From Chitinophaga niastensis (GTDB lineage: Bacteria > Bacteroidota > Bacteroidia > Chitinophagales > Chitinophagaceae): 64,000 nt of DNA. This document shows, piece by piece, positions 26,512 to 33,981 of this stretch (positions are counted from its first letter, which is position 1; every line of letters begins with the position of its first letter). Below the pieces are notes generated by a model, which ran no database searches, was not told the DNA's origin, and worked only from the letters and a program-made list of their open reading frames with translations. The position numbers and the translations under genes are program-made. The stretch is from assembly GCF_003014755.1 (NCBI RefSeq), contig NZ_PYAW01000006.1, positions 62,001-126,000 of the forward strand, given 5' to 3'.

Positions 26512-26815
26512 TGGTTTAAATTTTTAATTGTTTTAAAGCCTTATAACAACTCAATATTTGGTCAATGGACAATATTGATGAATCTTTTAATTCATGCTAT
26601 ATAATCATCTTGTAAACCAATGTTTTGTAATTTTATAAGCGTAAATATATCGGCACTGTATGCTTAAAGTATTAAGGTAGTAAATAGTTTGAATTTCCTG
26701 GCAGTAGGATGAGGGAAAAGAAAAGATGGCACGATTCAGGGCTATTTCAAAGTATGTTTTAACATCTGGGTACGCAATCGTACCCAGATGTAATGTTTTA
26801 GTCCGGGTGTTAATA
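26512..26815. other. Intergenic region with one terminator
   Basis: About 300 bp between the 5' end of the DGPF gene and the 3' end of the 110-aa gene. It must contain the promoter of the DGPF gene. Apart from the hairpin at 26762-26791 I see no gene or RNA; a plus-strand frame starting at 26726 is a shadow of the minus-strand gene. Confidence 0.4.
26762..26791 (-). terminator. Hairpin downstream of the 110-aa gene
   Basis: 13-bp perfect arms (26762-26774 and 26779-26791) with a 4-nt loop, 24 bp past the minus-strand stop at 26816. A short TAAAA tract rather than a strong T-run follows on the minus strand. Confidence 0.65.
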
Positions 26816-27148
26816 TTAATTAACCCTTATACGGGAGATTTTTCCATCCAGTCCATTGTTGCGGATGAACGTCACCCTTACAAATTCATCTTCGTAAGTT
26901 CTTTCGAACGTACCAATGACGTACTCTGGTATTGGTCTTTTCACGTTAACAATACAAAAGTCATCATTCGTAGCGCCATCAGGAGAATCATACACCCTTA
27001 TTTCGCAACCAGGTCTGACATCATAAATTTTTGCAGATCTGATTTCATCATTTTGAACAGGGCGAAAATCCTGACCAGGATAATCTTCAACAGTTTGAAC
27101 AATGTTCTGAGTGGCGTTGTTGCCTTCATAAAATGCAATGATACCCAT
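26816..27148 (-). CDS. Unidentified 110-aa protein, possibly beta/gamma-crystallin-like
   Basis: The protein opens with GIIAFYEGNNATQNIVQTVED and contains regularly spaced aromatic and charged residues (IRVYDSPDGATNDDFCIVNVKRP, GTFERTYEDEFVRVTFIRNNGLDGKISRIRV). The pattern suggests an all-beta fold with two Greek-key-like repeats, as in microbial beta/gamma-crystallins, but the calcium-binding signature is not clear. There is no signal peptide. It sits alone, with a terminator behind it and 500 bp of gene-poor DNA in front. The minus frame is preferred over the overlapping plus-strand frame because of its protein-like composition and its own terminator. Confidence 0.6.
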   Translation of the reverse strand: MGIIAFYEGNNATQNIVQTVEDYPGQDFRPVQNDEIRSAKIYDVRPGCEIRVYDSPDGATNDDFCIVNVKRPIPEYVIGTFERTYEDEFVRVTFIRNNGLDGKISRIRVN

Positions 27149-27465
27149 GATAATGTGATTTTGAGGTGAAAAATGAAAGATTTAATAACAAGTTTTATTG
27201 TTAAGTGCGTGCAGTTGATGGGGAAATAAAGTGTAAAAACTATCGGAGCAGCTTTTGCTCTTTGATGATTAAAAATTTACCAGAAGAATAGTTTAAAAGG
27301 GTTTCAAAATTGAATTACTAGGACAATCTTAGTATCTACATCTTGAGGTTTAGCTTTTCATTAGGATATCGCGATTATTTCGAGTACTGCAGTTATGTAG
27401 CAGTTTGTTATGTGAATATAAATAACTTTCAATAAATAACAAAAAACTTTCTGACCATTAAAAAA
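27149..27465. other. AT-rich gene-poor stretch
   Basis: No open frame of note on either strand. It precedes the 110-aa gene (minus) and should contain its promoter. Only a weak short inverted repeat (near 27246-27260) was seen. Confidence 0.35.
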
Positions 27466-27492
27466 AGCGGCTTCTCTTTTAAAGAAGCCGCT
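27466..27492 (-). terminator. Orphan intrinsic terminator on the minus strand
   Basis: 10-bp stem (27466-27475 and 27483-27492), 7-nt loop, followed on the minus strand by six T. It is a textbook terminator for leftward transcription, yet no annotated gene ends here. The only upstream minus-strand candidate is the short frame at 27526-27582. Confidence 0.8.
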
Positions 27493-27525
27493 CTCCGCCA
27501 TTAGATTGGTGTTGAATTATTTGGT

Positions 27526-27582
27526 TCTATAACGGATAGTGTGGGTAGTTAAAATTTATCTTACCAGCGATGAAGTAAATCA
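27526..27582 (-). CDS. Possible 18-codon small ORF upstream of the orphan terminator
   Basis: On the minus strand an ATG is preceded by a purine-rich aaaaggagaa about 10 nt upstream. It encodes MIYFIAGKINFNYPHYPL and then a stop, about 34 nt before the orphan terminator. The good ribosome binding site and dedicated terminator are the only support. It could equally be a small regulatory RNA with a chance frame, or the leader of a lost gene. Confidence 0.35.
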
Positions 27583-27649
27583 TGTTGATAAAATTCTCCT
27601 TTTAATTTGATTAAAAAAGTACATTTACTTTTAAAAACAAATTATTGCC

Positions 27650-28045
27650 ATGAAAAAAGTAACAGGTGTTGGTGGTATTTTTTTTAAAAGTAAGTATCCT
27701 GATCAACTGAAAGAATGGTACGCCAAAAACCTCGGCTTTCAAACGGATGCCTATGGTACCATGTTTGAGTGGAGGAAAAGCGACGACCCTGATCAAAAAG
27801 GTCTCACCGTTTGGAACCCGTTTCCTGATGATACCACCTACTTCGCGCCTTCAAAGAAGGAGTTTATGGTGAATTACATCGTGGAAAATCTGGAGGAACT
27901 GGTGCTGCAACTCAAACAGGATGGCGTTACGATACTTGACGAGATTGCCGTGTCCGACTACGGCAAGTTTGTACACATCCTTGATCCGGAAGGGAACAGC
28001 ATTGAACTATGGGAACCACCCGTTAACCCGGCGGCAAACGAGTAA
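27650..28045 (+). CDS. VOC-superfamily (glyoxalase/bleomycin-resistance-like) protein
   Basis: A 131-aa single-domain protein with two beta-alpha-beta-beta-beta halves: GVGGIFFKSKYPDQLKEWYAKNLGF (first strand and helix) and FMVNYIVENLEELVLQLKQDGV with FVHILDPEGNSIELWEPP (second half). The terminal Glu in IELWEP is the usual metal ligand of the fold. Small proteins like this range from lyases to binding proteins, so the substrate is unknown. It is monocistronic and divergent from the possible small minus-strand transcript. Confidence 0.88.
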   Translation: MKKVTGVGGIFFKSKYPDQLKEWYAKNLGFQTDAYGTMFEWRKSDDPDQKGLTVWNPFPDDTTYFAPSKKEFMVNYIVENLEELVLQLKQDGVTILDEIAVSDYGKFVHILDPEGNSIELWEPPVNPAANE

Positions 28046-28060
28046 AATTATAAAAAAAGA

Positions 28061-28092
28061 TGTCATTCCGATGAGGTACGGGGAGGAATCTT
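28061..28092. repeat. Candidate dispersed intergenic repeat
   Basis: The segment beginning tgtcattccgatgagg and continuing to ggaggaatctt has an attcc/ggaat inverted core (28065-28069 with 28085-28089). It resembles the 'cattccg...gaggaatct' intergenic repeats I associate with many bacterial genomes. Only one copy is present in this window. Confidence 0.4.
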
Positions 28093-28185
28093 CAGCGTTG
28101 AATTGCAGTTCACAAGGGTGAAGAGATTTTTGTTTTACAGATGAATCACGATCAATAACATACTTTGTGTGCTGTTGGCTTCCTG

Positions 28186-28692
28186 TTATTTTTTATATGC
28201 TTCTTTCAGTTTACTGATATCAAGTTTCTTCATTTTAAATACAGCCTGCATAACATTATTTGTTTTTGCAGGTTCCGGATCTCCCAGCATATCACTCAGG
28301 ATTGTTGGAACAATTTGCCATGATACACCGAATTTATCTTTGAGCCAGCCGCACATCTGTGCTTTTTCATCTCCGCCAGCGGTAAGCTTATCCCAGTAGT
28401 AGTCTACCTCTTGCTGGGTTTCGCAATTCACAATAAATGAAATGGCTTCATTAAACTGGAAATGCGGACCACCATTCAGGGCTACAAATTCCTGTCCTTC
28501 AATCAAAAATTTTATGGCGAGGACTGTCCCCTCCGGCATTCCATGAATTTCATAACCTTCTTTACCATAATGGGTAACGCTTCCTTTCTGTGCATGATGG
28601 AAAACAGTCAGGTAAAAGTTCACAGCTTCTTCGGCCTGCGTGTTAAACCAAAGATTAGCGCTGATTTTCTGATTTGAAATGCTCGTTTTCAT
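28186..28692 (-). CDS. PhnB-like VOC protein (3-demethylubiquinone-9 3-methyltransferase domain)
   Basis: A 168-aa protein of the PF06983 type. Typical features are ISANLWFNTQAEEAVNFYLTVF at the N-terminus, FLIEGQEFVALNGGPHFQFNEAISFIVNCETQQEVDYYWDKL in the middle, and CGWLKDKFGVSWQIVP near the C-terminus. Despite the family name these are VOC-fold proteins without a demonstrated methyltransferase role. It is on the minus strand and probably transcribed alone; 155 bp separate it from the upstream GNAT gene on the same strand. Confidence 0.9.
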   Translation of the reverse strand: MKTSISNQKISANLWFNTQAEEAVNFYLTVFHHAQKGSVTHYGKEGYEIHGMPEGTVLAIKFLIEGQEFVALNGGPHFQFNEAISFIVNCETQQEVDYYWDKLTAGGDEKAQMCGWLKDKFGVSWQIVPTILSDMLGDPEPAKTNNVMQAVFKMKKLDISKLKEAYKK

Positions 28693-28847
28693 TTTGATTC
28701 ATTTAGGCGTATAGAAAATAATTTGCGTTGTTGATATCAACACAAAAATAGCCTTCCTGATTTAGTTGAAGGCGGTGTGACCCGGACTTTCATAAGGGGT
28801 GTTTGCGACATGCACTAAAATTGAATAACAGTGCATCTTTGTGAAGG

Positions 28848-29549
28848 TTAAGGCTTTCCTGTATATATGATCTGCCAAAAGGGAATATCTCTTCTCTTTG
28901 TAAATCCTAACAACTCATAAAGGCCAACAGCTCTTTTATTCGTATTTAAAACATGTAAAATGGGTATGGTACCTTGCGCATGAATGTTTTTACACAAATG
29001 TAAAACCAATTGCTGCGCAAACCCTTTACCGGTAAAGTCCGGATGAGTACACACTGCACTGATCTCTGTGAACCCCTGCATACCAAGTCTTTGTCCTGCC
29101 ATTGCAATAAGCTTTCCCTGCACTTTAATGCCGTAGTAGTTACCCAGCAATGGTGTGCCTCTTTTAAAGAAACCCGGCTGTACAAGATTGATTAATGCAA
29201 ACATTTCTTCATTATCTTCCTGGGATAATGATAAAATCTCCATCGTGTTTTTTACCGGAGCAGTAGGTAGCTCCGGGCAGATCATCTGTGCACAGTCGAG
29301 GTTGGCCAATACAGACCACGAAACGGGAAGGGCCGGCAAATCTCCTACAATAAACACTTTTTCATTCGCAGTTATCCAGGGCAGTATATCATTCAAAGGA
29401 TTGACAGCAGATTTTTCATATCCTATAAAAGGTAAAATGTGCGCCGGATATCGTTGGATGACAGGTGTTCCAATAGCAAACTTCTGATGGGTCGTTTGCA
29501 GTGCATGCCAGACGGGATTGTCCAGCAGGGCTAAGTTGTACTGCATCAT
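28848..29549 (-). CDS. GNAT-family acetyltransferase (FR47-like)
   Basis: A 233-aa protein with a divergent N-terminal half (residues 1-110) and a C-terminal GNAT domain. The acetyl-CoA motif is ISAVCTHPDFTGKGFAQQLVLHLC (near residues 167-190), followed by ILHVLNTNKRAVGLYELLGF (near 198-217), which is motif B. The arrangement matches FR47-like GNAT proteins of unknown substrate. It lies 46 bp after the NTF2-like gene on the same strand, so the two may share a transcript. Confidence 0.85.
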   Translation of the reverse strand: MMQYNLALLDNPVWHALQTTHQKFAIGTPVIQRYPAHILPFIGYEKSAVNPLNDILPWITANEKVFIVGDLPALPVSWSVLANLDCAQMICPELPTAPVKNTMEILSLSQEDNEEMFALINLVQPGFFKRGTPLLGNYYGIKVQGKLIAMAGQRLGMQGFTEISAVCTHPDFTGKGFAQQLVLHLCKNIHAQGTIPILHVLNTNKRAVGLYELLGFTKRRDIPFWQIIYTGKP

Positions 29550-29594
29550 ATTACGCTTCTTTTTTTAGCTATTCAATCTTTTATTGTTTCCGGT

Positions 29595-29960
29595 TTATCC
29601 ATGATATACCCGGGAAGCAACAATGTATCCATCCTGTATTTCCAGTACTTCTGCTACCAGCATATCGGGTTCCGCAGCTACCTGGCGGATGTATTCCATA
29701 AATACGCGCTGGTCATTTGCAGTAAGCGTAGTAGCCTTGTAATGTAAGGTGGGCAATCGTTCAAAGGCATCCTGCCACCAACTCCGCAATGCTTGTTTAC
29801 CGCTAACCATGCCATTGGTTTCCGGCTGCCGGATTTTTAATTTCGGGCTGTAATGCGCTGCCTGATCATGATACAAGGATAATAATTTTTCAAGATCACG
29901 TTCATTAAAAGCATTCAGCCATTTTTGTGCAATAAGTGTAAGATCTCCTGATGCGGGCAT
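29595..29960 (-). CDS. SnoaL/NTF2-like domain protein
   Basis: A 121-aa protein with the NTF2-like cone fold: an N-terminal helix LIAQKWLNAFNERDLEKLLSLYHDQAAHYSP, then strands ending in MLVAEVLEIQDGYIVASRVYHG. It resembles SnoaL-like polyketide-cyclase or ketosteroid-isomerase relatives, though catalytic residues cannot be assigned. No signal peptide. It is the first gene of a likely two-gene minus-strand unit with the GNAT gene and is divergent from the amidohydrolase. Confidence 0.8.
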   Translation of the reverse strand: MPASGDLTLIAQKWLNAFNERDLEKLLSLYHDQAAHYSPKLKIRQPETNGMVSGKQALRSWWQDAFERLPTLHYKATTLTANDQRVFMEYIRQVAAEPDMLVAEVLEIQDGYIVASRVYHG

Positions 29961-30081
29961 ATTATAGTATTTAAAGCATAAGCAAGTGGTAAAAATAAGA
30001 AAAGATCACCTGATGAAAACAATAGCAAAATAAATTGTCAGGTATGCCGATTTTTATAGCATAAGAATCAATTTGAATATG

Positions 30082-30089
30082 TAGCTTTG
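30082..30089 (+). promoter_or_regulatory. Bacteroidota-type -7 promoter element
   Basis: TAGCTTTG matches the TAnnTTTG consensus exactly, 31 bp before the amidohydrolase ATG. A good -33 TTTG at the expected distance is not present. Confidence 0.4.
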
Positions 30090-30119
30090 GATATAACCAA
30101 AATTAAATAAAGTAATCAA

Positions 30120-31367
30120 ATGCGGAACTTACTGACAGTTTTATTCATTGCATTTTATTTACCGTTATCAGCGCAAACTCCCGCTGCCAATCAGGGTTTA
30201 GCATTGATAGGCGCCAAGATCTACCTGGGACCATCCGCCCCTCCCTTAGCGACGGGAGCTGTGCTCATAGAGCATGGTGAAATTACGGCTGTAGGAGATG
30301 TGAAGGCTATTAAAGTACCCAGGGGTATGAAAGTGATTGATTGTAAAGGGATGGTGATAATGGCCGGATTTTGGAACTGCCATGTGCACTTTATTGAACC
30401 TAAATGGGAACATGCCGATAGTCTTCCGGCGTCTCAGCTAAGTAATCAGCTGAAGGATATGGTTAATAGCCGCGGCTTCACCCATGTGTTTGACCTGGCC
30501 GCTTTTGATTTAGCCAACCTATTGGCGCTTCGCGCCAGAATTGAATCCGGAGAAGTGGAGGGCCCTGCTATCCTTACTGCTGGTGTGCCTTTTGCACCTC
30601 CGGATGGAAGCCCTTTTTATATTAAGCCCCTTAAACTTCACGAGATAGGTACGGCAGCAGAGGCGTCAGCATATGTATCTAAACAGATCCAATCAGGTGC
30701 TGATGCTATCAAGCTCTGGTCTGCTTCTCCCAATGGTGAGCGGGTAGTGCCTATGCCTTTGGAAGTGATCAAAGCAGCGGTTAATACCGCGCATAAATTG
30801 GGCAAACTGGTTTTTGCCCATCCTACTTCAGATACCGGTGTTAATATAGCCATCGAAAGCGGCGTTGATATACTGGCGCATGTTGCACCAGACGATCGCA
30901 AACTTTGGAATACAGCAACTATCAATAACCTGTTACAACATAAGGTAGCCCTGATCCCAACGTTAAAACTTTTTAAATGGGAACTTGAAAGAAATGGTTT
31001 TCCAACAGCCAATAGCTCGCTGATTAATACCGGGCTACAGCAGGTAGGAGCATATGCGAAAGCCGGCGGGGAGATTTTATTTGGTACAGATGTAGGGTAT
31101 GTGGCAGATTATACCACAACGGATGAATTTGAGTTTATGTCCAAAGCGGGAATGAGCTTTGAACAGATCCTGACATCCTTAACCACTGCCCCGGCCAAAA
31201 GATTTGGGATGGCTGATAAAACCGGTCGTATCCTTGCAGGAATGGATGCTGACATAGTTGTGCTGACCGCGGACCCAAAAGAGAACAGCAAATTTTTCTC
31301 GAATGTTGCCTACACCATCAGCAAAGGGAAAATAATTTTTAGCAGCAAAAATGCAGCAGGGAATTAA
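30120..31367 (+). CDS. Secreted metal-dependent amidohydrolase
   Basis: A 415-aa amidohydrolase-superfamily enzyme with a signal peptide (MRNLLTVLFIAFYLPLSAQ). The HxH metal site is in MAGFWNCHVHF (near residue 84). The Lys in DAIKLW (near residue 200), the His in VFAHPTS and ILAHVAP, and the Asp in LFGTDVGY (near residue 319) complete the binuclear site. The C-terminal TGRILAGMDADIVVL is standard for imidazolonepropionase/prolidase-like members. Exported relatives hydrolyse peptides, lactams or cyclic amides; the substrate here is not predictable. It is transcribed alone. Confidence 0.9.
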   Translation: MRNLLTVLFIAFYLPLSAQTPAANQGLALIGAKIYLGPSAPPLATGAVLIEHGEITAVGDVKAIKVPRGMKVIDCKGMVIMAGFWNCHVHFIEPKWEHADSLPASQLSNQLKDMVNSRGFTHVFDLAAFDLANLLALRARIESGEVEGPAILTAGVPFAPPDGSPFYIKPLKLHEIGTAAEASAYVSKQIQSGADAIKLWSASPNGERVVPMPLEVIKAAVNTAHKLGKLVFAHPTSDTGVNIAIESGVDILAHVAPDDRKLWNTATINNLLQHKVALIPTLKLFKWELERNGFPTANSSLINTGLQQVGAYAKAGGEILFGTDVGYVADYTTTDEFEFMSKAGMSFEQILTSLTTAPAKRFGMADKTGRILAGMDADIVVLTADPKENSKFFSNVAYTISKGKIIFSSKNAAGN

Positions 31368-31429
31368 GGAAGATAAATGCCTGTATTTACTTTTGCAGTT
31401 ATATTGACTAGTAAAAAAGATTTCCGGCA

Positions 31430-31840
31430 TTATACCAGCGGTACCAGGCAAAGCATGTCCTTGTCGTTGTTCAGGAACATTTCCAGACAATAACCATTCC
31501 TGTTTAAATCTGGATGGGATAACAGCTTTTGAAATGTTTGTCCCACCATCATTTCATCGGTGCGCCAGTCCTTTAAACGTTCACTCATAAAGTCGCCTTT
31601 CTTAATGAGGAAGGTTTCGCAGCCGTATTTTTCTCCTTCACCAGGGAAAGATTCTGCTGCCGCTGCTTTATAGATAATTTCTCCTTTTGGGTTAGGATAG
31701 GAGATACCAAAAAATTCCCTTCCGTTAGTGGTTGGCAGCAATGAATGCAGTTGTTGAAACGCGGCAGGAATACCTTCCGGAAAAGAGGTGGCTGTTACGT
31801 AGAATACTTTTATATCCTTATCTAAGCTATATTTTTCCAT
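31430..31840 (-). CDS. Small protein with possible GyrI-like ligand-binding fold
   Basis: A 136-aa soluble protein. The early VFYVTATSFPEGIPAAFQQLHSLLP and FFGISYPNPKGEIIYKAAAA stretches resemble the effector-binding (GyrI-like) domain found alone or at the end of AraC/MerR regulators. The ending GYCLEMFLNNDKDMLCLVPL fits the last strands of that fold. There is no DNA-binding domain. It is convergent with the amidohydrolase and divergent from the ECF sigma gene. The assignment is tentative. Confidence 0.6.
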   Translation of the reverse strand: MEKYSLDKDIKVFYVTATSFPEGIPAAFQQLHSLLPTTNGREFFGISYPNPKGEIIYKAAAAESFPGEGEKYGCETFLIKKGDFMSERLKDWRTDEMMVGQTFQKLLSHPDLNRNGYCLEMFLNNDKDMLCLVPLV

Positions 31841-31971
31841 GATCTGAAAGATTGATGCAGTACGAATTTACTATTGATAGTTGTAATTGCTGCGGTGCAG
31901 AAAAGACATTTTAGGGGGTAGATCGTGACATTTTTAAATGGATTTGAAGTGCTTCCCCATTATCTTCGGTA

Positions 31972-32002
31972 TTGTATATTAATTTTATTGTGATTATCTT
32001 GG
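31972..32002 (+). promoter_or_regulatory. Candidate promoter of the ECF sigma/FecR unit
   Basis: TTG at 31972-31974, a 20-bp spacer, then TATCTTGG at 31995-32002 approximates the Bacteroidota -33/-7 pattern. It ends 30 bp before the sigma-factor ATG. Confidence 0.35.
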
Positions 32003-32032
32003 ATAATTGTAACAAAATACTTTTCTCAAGCC

Positions 32033-32620
32033 ATGGTGAAGCCGGCAGATGAAGGGCAAAACGCCGCCACGTTGTATCAGCAAGACTTACCAGCTCTTGA
32101 GCAGTTGTTCAAAGAGTGTTATGCCATGCTCCTGGCTTATGCGGGTAAGTTTGTAGTGCGTGAAACTGCTGAAGACATTGTGCAGGATGTTTTTGTACAG
32201 CTACATAAAAAAAGTGCTTCCCTGCACATCGCTACCAATATCAAAAGTTACCTGTTTCGTTGTATCCATAACAGTTGTCTGGATTATATCAGGCACCAGG
32301 CAGTGCATCAGCGTTATGTAAATGCGGCCTTACCAGACCTTACACTGGGAGAACTCGATTATTATAACCCGGATGGCCCACACCAGAGCTTACTCCAGCA
32401 AAACGACCTGGAGTCGAGTGTATGGCAGGCCATAGAGGCCTTGCCGCCTAAATGCAGGGAGGTAGTGAAGCTCCGCTACCGGCAAGGGCTTAAAACCACG
32501 GAGATCTCTGAAGTAATGGGTATATCTTCCCGCACGGTAGAAACGCAACTATATAAAGCTATTAAGCAACTTCGTGGGATTGTACGGAGAGTTAATTACC
32601 TGCTTTGTAGTATATTATAA
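32033..32620 (+). CDS. ECF-type RNA polymerase sigma factor (Bacteroidota SusCD-linked family)
   Basis: A 195-aa sigma-70 factor with only regions 2 and 4. Region 2 is seen in YAGKFVVRETAEDIVQDVFVQLHKK and NIKSYLFRCIHNSCLDYIRHQ; region 4 in IEALPPKCREVVKLRYRQGLKTTEISEVMGISSRTVETQLYKAIKQLR. It belongs to the ECF group that partners with FecR-like anti-sigma factors. The FecR gene follows 111 bp downstream and then an STN-containing SusC, so it should switch on the SusCD operon when the receptor binds its ligand. Confidence 0.95.
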   Translation: MVKPADEGQNAATLYQQDLPALEQLFKECYAMLLAYAGKFVVRETAEDIVQDVFVQLHKKSASLHIATNIKSYLFRCIHNSCLDYIRHQAVHQRYVNAALPDLTLGELDYYNPDGPHQSLLQQNDLESSVWQAIEALPPKCREVVKLRYRQGLKTTEISEVMGISSRTVETQLYKAIKQLRGIVRRVNYLLCSIL

Positions 32621-32731
32621 TACATATACAGGACCGGGATCTCTTCCGGCATTGCCGCATCTATAAAAAAATAAAAAAAATTCCTGATTGCTGTACGTAG
32701 TAATGTTACCCTTATCGTCTAAATAAACGAC

Positions 32732-33739
32732 ATGTCACCTCATCATAATAATAACGGATTGGATTATACGATTGTAATAAAGTTTATTGACGGGCAGACA
32801 ACCCCTGCAGAGTCTGCACAGGTATTGGAATGGATACAGGCTTCTCCTGACAACAGGGAGCAGTACTATCAAATAAAAGATATCCTGGACCAGCAACTGG
32901 CGGCGCAGATAACAGCAGCTGATGGGGAAGCGCGCTGGCAGCAGGTAATGGCACGATTGTCAACAGGCAACGCACCTGCTGCCACAAAATTACAACGGGT
33001 TGGCAGCGCTGGCTGGCTAAAGTATGCGGCTGTGATCCTGCTGCTGGTATTGGCAGGAGGAATCACTACATACTTACTCACAGCCCGCAAGGCAACACCG
33101 CAAATGGTACTGGTTGCCCCGAAACCCGGGGTGCAGATTGTGTTGTTGCCGGATAGTACCCGGATATGGATAAAACCGGGAGGATCGCTGCAATACCAGG
33201 ATGTAAAGGACGGTGGGCGTGAAGTATGGCTACAGGGAAGCGCTTATTTTGAAGTGGTTAAAAAGGCAGGAGAACATGGTACCCACCAACCGTTTACCGT
33301 ACATGCCCCGGAAATGACGGTCACCGTACTGGGTACTTCTTTCACCGTAAATGATGATAAGGATTATTCAACAGTAGTGGTAAATACAGGAATGGTAAAA
33401 ACCAATGCCTTTAACAGCGAATTACTCCTGCATCCGGGAGAACGTGCAGTGATAGCGGAACATCACATGAATATGGATCATGTAAATCCGCAACTATATG
33501 CCGCCTGGAAAGACGGAGATTATAAATTTGAGAACACCACCATTGATGAAATAAAAGAATTGGTGCGGATCAATTATGGATATGAAGTAGAAATACTGCA
33601 ACCGCAAAAATTCCGGGATACAAATATCAATGGACGCGTGCTCATAGAAACCAAAGCAGCATTGTGTGATGTATTGGCGGCCATGTTGGAAGCCAATGTC
33701 AAAAAAGATGGTAATAAGATTATCATCCAACCAAAATAA
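32732..33739 (+). CDS. FecR-family anti-sigma factor
   Basis: A 335-aa inner-membrane protein. An N-terminal cytoplasmic sigma-binding region (residues 1-95) precedes a single transmembrane helix (about 98-116). A periplasmic FecR domain follows (VLLPDSTRIWIKPGGSLQY, VWLQGSAYFEVVKKAGEHG, FTVHAPEMTVTVLGTSFTVND), and a C-terminal DUF4974-type region (FENTTIDEIKELVRINYGYEVEI) ends the protein. It is expected to hold the upstream sigma factor and release it when the STN domain of the downstream SusC signals. The upstream gap holds a small IR-like tcgtctaaataaacga. Confidence 0.95.
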   Translation: MSPHHNNNGLDYTIVIKFIDGQTTPAESAQVLEWIQASPDNREQYYQIKDILDQQLAAQITAADGEARWQQVMARLSTGNAPAATKLQRVGSAGWLKYAAVILLLVLAGGITTYLLTARKATPQMVLVAPKPGVQIVLLPDSTRIWIKPGGSLQYQDVKDGGREVWLQGSAYFEVVKKAGEHGTHQPFTVHAPEMTVTVLGTSFTVNDDKDYSTVVVNTGMVKTNAFNSELLLHPGERAVIAEHHMNMDHVNPQLYAAWKDGDYKFENTTIDEIKELVRINYGYEVEILQPQKFRDTNINGRVLIETKAALCDVLAAMLEANVKKDGNKIIIQPK

Positions 33740-33806
33740 ACCGCGATTTTTAAAATGTATCGTTAACAGCTAAAAAAATTAATCGTCTAATCTGAATTTT
33801 CCTGTT

Positions 33807-33869
33807 ATGAAAATCCTGCGTGCCGGGCTTTGTAATACAGGCATGGCAATGCTATGCGCTGTAATGTAA
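33807..33869 (+). pseudogene. 20-codon SusC-start-like ORF before the true SusC gene
   Basis: This short frame (MKILRAGLCNTGMAMLCAVM, then stop) looks like the beginning of a SusC signal peptide. The bases before its ATG (tctgaattttcctgtt) closely match those before the real SusC start at 33982 (cctaaatttttccgtt), 175 bp away. It is either the remnant of a duplicated SusC 5' end or an upstream leader ORF. Confidence 0.4.
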
Positions 33870-33981
33870 TCAGCCATATCGTTAAACAACAGTGAACAAT
33901 GAAAAACAGTCAGCTGGAGTTGCTGCGTCTGTATCATTAACATTTTAATTATGTAGTCTTTTTAACCTAAATTTTTCCGTT

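Noticed and set aside
26726..27169. 147-codon plus-strand frame
   Set aside because: It mirrors the minus-strand 110-aa gene and contains a terminator hairpin near its start.
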